Of a stretch of 64,000 nucleotides of DNA, positions 59,963-64,000 are shown one piece after another (the stretch's first letter is position 1; each line of letters opens with the position of its first letter). A model generated the notes under the pieces. That model saw only the letters and a program-made list of their open reading frames with translations, was not told the origin of the DNA and ran no database searches. The stretch comes from Pseudomonadota bacterium (GTDB lineage Bacteria > Pseudomonadota > Gammaproteobacteria > Xanthomonadales > Xanthomonadaceae), in the NCBI GenBank assembly GCA_021821195.1, contig JAKACT010000004.1:1-64000 (forward strand), given 5' to 3'. The translations under genes and the position numbers were made by a program.

Positions 59963-62041
59963 ATGACGAAGTTCCGTGAGCTGTGCGGGACGCTGGCCTT
60001 GCTCGCGCTGCTGTTCGCGCCGGGGCAAGTGCCGGCGGCCGACGCCACCGTCGAAATCCGCAGCGCCATCGCCGCGCAGCGCGCGCTGCCGCGCGCACCG
60101 CAGCTGCCGCGCACCGCTTTCCTCGAAGGCCGCGGCCTGGCCGCGGTGCAGTTGTCGCCGACCGGCGACTACGTGGCCTACCTGCGTGAGCAGGGCGAAT
60201 CGCGCAGCCTGTTCCTGTTGCCCACCGCGGGCGGCAAGCCGCGGGTGCTGGTCGCGCGCACCGAGGCCGAACAGTTGTTCTGGTCGCACGACGGGCGCTG
60301 GCTGTTCCTGCGCGCGCCGAAGTCGCTGGCCAGCGTGTCGGTGGACGGCCGTGCCGGCGTGCGCGTGCCGATGGGCGGCGCGGAGCGGCGGCGGGCGATG
60401 AAGATCGACCCCTCGCAGCCGGCCGCGGTATTGCTGCGTGAACGCGTGTCGGCGGGCAAGAGCGAACGTTGGCGGATCGTGCGCATGGACGTGCGCGGCA
60501 AGCGCGGCGTGCTGCGCGAGGATCCGCGCTGGGTCCACGATGTCGCGCTGGATGCGCGCGGCCGGATCGTCGCGCTGGCGCGTTTCGAGGGCGACCACGA
60601 TGCGCTGCATCGCGTGCTGCCGGATGGTTCGCTGCGCGAAGTGCTGCGTCTCGCGCCGATGGAGCGGCTGAACCTGCTCGCCGCGATGCCCGATGGCAGC
60701 CTGCTGCTGGAGGGCAACCCGGGTAGCGAAGTGCCCGCCAACAACTTCCGTCGCGTGCTGCGGCTGACGCCCGGCGACACGCTGCAGACGCTGCACGAAG
60801 ACCCGCGCCACGAGGCCGACCTCGACGAAGTCGTGCTGGATCCGCGCACGGCGCAGCCGCTGGCGGCGAGCTATCGCAGCACCGTGGCCGCCACCTACGG
60901 CATCGGTGCTGCCGCGCCGATCGTGGCCGCCATCGAACGGCGCTTCCCGGGCCGCGACATCGCCGTGCAGGCCGGCAGCGCCGCATCCTCGCCATGGCTG
61001 GTGTCCGAACGCGCGTCGACCCTGCGCGATCCGCGCTGGCACCTGTTCGACCCACGCAGCGGCAAGCATCGGCGCATCCTCGACGAGGCCGCGATCACCG
61101 CGCATTCGCCGCAGGAGTCGCAACTGGCGCGCAAGCTCGCGGTGTCCTACCTCGCCTCGGACGGGCTGCGCGTGCATGGCTTCCTGCTGCTGCCGCCGGG
61201 TGTCGATCCCGCGCGCGCGCCGCTGATCGCGCACGTGCACGGCGGGCCGATCAACCATTTCCGCCCGGGCTTCGATGGCGTGGCGCAGTTCCTCGCCAAC
61301 CGCGGCTACGTGGTGTTCCAGTCGAACTTCCGCGGCTCCACCGGTCATGGCCGCGCCTACACGTTCGCGTCGAACGGCGACTACGGCAACGGCCGGGTGC
61401 AACGCGACATCGTCGAAGGCGTGCGCTGGCTGCTGGCGCAGGGCATCGGCGACAAGGATCGCGTCGGCATCGTCGGCCATTCCTTCGGCGGCTATTCCGC
61501 GCTGCTGGGGCTGACCTTCCAGCCGGAGCTGTTCAAGGTCGGCGTGGCCGGCGCACCGCCGGCGGACCTAGGCTGGGGCATGCGCTGGCTGGTCGCGGCC
61601 GGCGAGCAGGGCGACCTGCCGGATCGCTCGCTCAAGCACACGCTGGCGGCGTTGTCGCTGGACGCCACCGATCCCGCGACCTACGCGCGCCTGCACGCAC
61701 AGTCGCCGCAGGTGAACGCTTCGATGATGCAGCGGCCATTGCTGATCATGGCCGGTGGCGCCGACCGCACCGTGGCGATCCGCGAAGTGACGCATTACGT
61801 CGCGGCGCTGAAAGCGCAGGGCAGTCCCGTCACCCTGCTGGTGGAGCCGGGCGGCGGCCATTCGCCTGCCGCGCCGATCCCGCGCGAGGCCTACCTGTTC
61901 GCGATGGAGACCATGCTGCAGCGCCACCTCGGCGGGCCGGTGCCGGAGCCCGCGGGTCCGCGGCTGCGGGACTACCTGCGCGAGAACCTGCGCGCGGCGG
62001 GCCCGGAGTTCCGGGCGCTGGCAAGAAAGCCGGCGCGCTGA
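59963..62041 (+). CDS. Secreted S9 family prolyl oligopeptidase-like peptidase
   Basis: 692-aa serine peptidase with a Sec signal peptide (LCGTLALLALLFAPGQVPAADA). An N-terminal beta-propeller (about 50-400) is followed by an alpha/beta-hydrolase domain. That domain has HVHGGP, the nucleophile serine in GHSFGGYSAL, Asp in GGADRTVAI and His in PGGGHSP. It is 27 bp after the ABC membrane gene and so in the same operon. The pairing suggests handling of a peptide at the envelope, such as processing or destroying an antimicrobial peptide, but that is inference. Confidence 0.9.
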   Translation: MTKFRELCGTLALLALLFAPGQVPAADATVEIRSAIAAQRALPRAPQLPRTAFLEGRGLAAVQLSPTGDYVAYLREQGESRSLFLLPTAGGKPRVLVARTEAEQLFWSHDGRWLFLRAPKSLASVSVDGRAGVRVPMGGAERRRAMKIDPSQPAAVLLRERVSAGKSERWRIVRMDVRGKRGVLREDPRWVHDVALDARGRIVALARFEGDHDALHRVLPDGSLREVLRLAPMERLNLLAAMPDGSLLLEGNPGSEVPANNFRRVLRLTPGDTLQTLHEDPRHEADLDEVVLDPRTAQPLAASYRSTVAATYGIGAAAPIVAAIERRFPGRDIAVQAGSAASSPWLVSERASTLRDPRWHLFDPRSGKHRRILDEAAITAHSPQESQLARKLAVSYLASDGLRVHGFLLLPPGVDPARAPLIAHVHGGPINHFRPGFDGVAQFLANRGYVVFQSNFRGSTGHGRAYTFASNGDYGNGRVQRDIVEGVRWLLAQGIGDKDRVGIVGHSFGGYSALLGLTFQPELFKVGVAGAPPADLGWGMRWLVAAGEQGDLPDRSLKHTLAALSLDATDPATYARLHAQSPQVNASMMQRPLLIMAGGADRTVAIREVTHYVAALKAQGSPVTLLVEPGGGHSPAAPIPREAYLFAMETMLQRHLGGPVPEPAGPRLRDYLRENLRAAGPEFRALARKPAR

Positions 62042-62049
62042 GCGCCGGC
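62029..62049. terminator. Hairpin at the end of the S9 peptidase gene
   Basis: GCCGGCGC, a 5-base loop and GCGCCGGC span the stop codon between the convergent peptidase and beta-oxidation genes. There is no T-run, so termination strength is uncertain. Confidence 0.5.
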
Positions 62050-62069
62050 GCCGATGCCCGCGGGGATGA

Positions 62070-64000
62070 TCAGGCGACGGGTTCGCGCAGGACCGGGTGG
62101 TCCCAGCCGGCGCGCGGCGCGAAGCGGTTGCCGTACTTCGCCTGCAGCGCCTGCAGCCGCGCCAGCAGCGTGTCGGCGCCGACGGCGCGGATGTGCTGGA
62201 TCGGGCCGCCGCGGAACGGCGCGAAGCCGGTGCCGAAGATCACCCCGGCATCGAGCAGGTCGGCATCGCTGACCACGCCGTCGTGCAGGCAAGCCACGGC
62301 TTCGTTGAGCAGCGGCAGGATGAGGCGGTCTTCCAGGTCGTCGGGCGCGACGAAACCTGCCGGCAGGTCGGGTTTCGCCGCCTTGCCGTTTTCCCATTTG
62401 TAGAGGCCCTGGCCGTCCTTCTTGCCGCGCTTGCCGGCTTCGACCGTCGCCAGCGCCGCCGGCACGTCCAGGCCGAGGAAGGGCGCCAGCTCGCGGCCGA
62501 CGCTGGCGGCCACGTCCAGGCCCACGGTGTCGAGCAGCTCGATCGGCCCCATCGGCATGCCGAAACGGGTAGCCGCCTTGTCGATGGCCGGGCCGGGGAT
62601 GCCCTCTGCGTAGGCGGTCGCGGCCTCGAGCATGTACGGGAACAGCACCCGGTTGACCAGGAAGCCGGGGGTGCCGGCCACCGGCACCGGGAACTTGCCC
62701 AGCGCCTTGCAGAACGCGGCCAGCCGGCGTTCGGTCTCGGCGGCCATGCCGTCGTGGCGGATGATTTCCACCAGCGGCATCTGCGCCACCGGGTTGAAGT
62801 AGTGCAGGCCGGCGAACTGCGCCGGGCGCGCGATGTGCGGGCGCAGTTCGTCCAGCGGGATCGACGAGGTGTTGGTGGTCAGCAGCGCGTCCGCCTTCAT
62901 GCGCGGTTCGACCGACTGGTACAGGTCGCGCTTGGCGTCGGGATTTTCGATGATGGCTTCGATGACGAGGTCGGCCTCGGGTACGCCTGCGCCGTCGAGG
63001 TCGGACTTCAGCCGCGCCGCCACCGCAGGGCGCTTGCTCTCGTCCTTGACCTTCTTCTCGAACAGGGCCTGCGCGCGCTGCAGGGCGCCGTCGATGAAGC
63101 GCTGCTCGCGGTCCTGCAGCGTCACCTCGAAGCCCTTGTAGGCGGCGAATGCGGCGATGTCGCCGCCCATCACGCCGGCGCCGACCACGTGCACGCGGGC
63201 GATGCCGGGTTCGCCCTTGCCCAGCGCCTTCAGCCGCTCGGTGAGGAAGAAGATGCGGATCAGGTTGCGCGCCGTGCTGCTGCCGGCGAGCTTCACCACC
63301 GCGCGGCGCTCGGCGTCGAGTCGGCCGCGGATGCCGGCGCCGCCGCTGCGCTCCCAGGTGGAGATCAGCGCGTAGGGCGCGGGATAGAAGGCCTTCGGTG
63401 CCTTGCGCGCGACCTGCTTGGCCATCTGCGGCGCCAGCAGCTTGCGCGCGGGAAGGGTGTTGGTCAGCCAGCCCAGCGCGCGCTGCTTGAACGGACGCAC
63501 CGTGCCCCCCAGCGCCAGCGTGGCGGCGGCGTCGATCAGCTGCGCCGGTTCCACCACCTTGTCCACCAGCCCGATCCCGCGTGCGGCTTTCGCGCTCAGT
63601 GCGCGCCCGGTCAGCATCATGTCCATCGCCGCCGGCGCGCCGACCAGCCGCGGCAGGCGGGCGCTGCCGCCCCAGCCGGGGAAGATGCCCAGCTGCACTT
63701 CCGGCAGGCCGATGCGGGTGGAGGCGTCGCTGCTGGCGACGCGGTAGCGGCACGCCAGCGAGATCTCGGTGCCGCCGCCCATGCAGAAGCCGTGGATGGC
63801 GGCGACGGTGGCACAAGGCAGGGTGGCCAGGGTCTGGAACACGTCCTGCCCGCGGCGGATGGCGTCGTTGACGGTACCGCGGCGGTCGAACGCCTGGAAC
63901 TCCTTGAGGTCGGCGCCGGCGATGAAGCCGCTGGCCTTGCCGGAGGCGATCACCAGCGCCTTGGGCGGTTCGATGGCGATGCGTTCCAGCGCATCGCCCA
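62070..64000 (-). CDS. Multifunctional fatty-acid oxidation protein, FadB/FadJ type (5' end beyond window)
   Basis: Enoyl-CoA hydratase joined to 3-hydroxyacyl-CoA dehydrogenase, for beta-oxidation. The frame is open at base 64000, so the first 40-50 codons are missing. The hydratase part shows FIAGADLKEF and GFCMGGGTEISLACRYR with GLPEVQLGIFPGWGG, including both glutamate positions. The dehydrogenase part has the NAD loop VVGAGVMGGDIAAF, TNTSSIPLDEL, the catalytic HYFNPVAQMPLVEI, and GFLVNRVLFPY. A C-terminal second 3HCDH repeat with GTGFAPFRGGP follows. About 643 codons are visible. A thiolase partner would be expected outside the window. Confidence 0.93.
   Translation of the reverse strand, partial: GDALERIAIEPPKALVIASGKASGFIAGADLKEFQAFDRRGTVNDAIRRGQDVFQTLATLPCATVAAIHGFCMGGGTEISLACRYRVASSDASTRIGLPEVQLGIFPGWGGSARLPRLVGAPAAMDMMLTGRALSAKAARGIGLVDKVVEPAQLIDAAATLALGGTVRPFKQRALGWLTNTLPARKLLAPQMAKQVARKAPKAFYPAPYALISTWERSGGAGIRGRLDAERRAVVKLAGSSTARNLIRIFFLTERLKALGKGEPGIARVHVVGAGVMGGDIAAFAAYKGFEVTLQDREQRFIDGALQRAQALFEKKVKDESKRPAVAARLKSDLDGAGVPEADLVIEAIIENPDAKRDLYQSVEPRMKADALLTTNTSSIPLDELRPHIARPAQFAGLHYFNPVAQMPLVEIIRHDGMAAETERRLAAFCKALGKFPVPVAGTPGFLVNRVLFPYMLEAATAYAEGIPGPAIDKAATRFGMPMGPIELLDTVGLDVAASVGRELAPFLGLDVPAALATVEAGKRGKKDGQGLYKWENGKAAKPDLPAGFVAPDDLEDRLILPLLNEAVACLHDGVVSDADLLDAGVIFGTGFAPFRGGPIQHIRAVGADTLLARLQALQAKYGNRFAPRAGWDHPVLREPVA

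Noticed and set aside
56978-61480. 1500-aa minus-strand ORF
   Set aside because: It is antisense to the ABC ATPase, membrane subunit and S9 peptidase, all with clear motifs. Its His/Arg/Gln/Ala-rich composition is typical of a shadow in high-GC DNA.

Overview
The window is a high-GC gammaproteobacterial chromosome segment, most likely from a member of the Xanthomonadaceae/Lysobacteraceae (Lysobacter, Luteimonas, Thermomonas or Xanthomonas relatives). Pointers are a Kdo kinase gene (kdkA) next to LPS genes, a PilZ gene directly after holB, a short NAD-type isocitrate dehydrogenase, a YtrA/HpaR1-like GntR regulator with an ABC transporter, and the order gloB - methyltransferase - rnhA - dnaQ. 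The assignment is inferred from gene content only.

Layout. 1-5889 (minus): an M48 metalloprotease (bepA-like), then phoB-phoR-ppk1 with a Pho-box-like repeat in front of phoB; ppk1 runs off the left edge. 6006-7780 (plus): glutaredoxin, an AhpD-like protein and NAD-isocitrate dehydrogenase, closed by a bidirectional terminator. 7871-8638 (minus): a BI-1/YccA membrane protein. 8715-14348: a compact integrated element of about 5.6 kb in the 3' end of tRNA-Leu(UAG). It has imperfect att repeats, candidate integrase arm sites at both ends, a P4-type tyrosine integrase, an AlpA regulator, and six minus-strand genes joined by overlaps: alpA, a 51-aa ORF, a primase-like zinc protein, a RepA-type ATPase, a TubC_N/zinc protein and an HGGxSTG protein. 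A lipoprotein is the only clear cargo. No capsid, packaging or conjugation genes are visible. 14526-14956: tRNAs Lys, His, Arg and Pro. 15224-24187: the protein quality-control block tig-clpP-clpX-lon, then hupB, tRNA-Val, tRNA-Asp and ppiD. 24283-28584: fabI, gloB, the yafS-like methyltransferase, rnhA, dnaQ and a PP2C phosphatase. 29075-31159: a trimethylamine-dehydrogenase-family flavoenzyme with a changed substrate pocket. 31237-33891: tRNA-Ser(CGA), DUF6165, a family 9 glycosyltransferase, kdkA and the 4.5S SRP RNA. 33928-37347: tRNA-Ser(GGA), dnaX-ybaB-recR and a HIT protein. 37418-44492: moxR-DUF58-tgpA (minus) back to back with a GT39 glycosyltransferase and a polytopic membrane protein. 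44503-56418: the fatty-acid cluster (maf/yceF divergent from yceD-rpmF-fabH-fabD-fabG-acpP-fabF-pabB-pabC-mltG-tmk-holB-pilZ). 56623-62041: a GntR/YtrA regulator with a perfect palindromic operator, an ABC ATPase, a membrane partner and a secreted S9 peptidase. 62070-64000: a FadB/FadJ-type beta-oxidation protein cut by the right edge.

Most of the window is core chromosome with familiar synteny. The accessory parts are the tRNA-Leu element and, less certainly, the flavoenzyme gene with its 490-bp upstream spacer. The tRNA-Leu element is the best candidate for something little described. Other points worth checking are the missing plsX between rpmF and fabH, a 24-bp inverted repeat between pabB and pabC, a C10 tract before fabD, a sigma-32-like promoter before lon, and the autoregulated ABC/peptidase operon.
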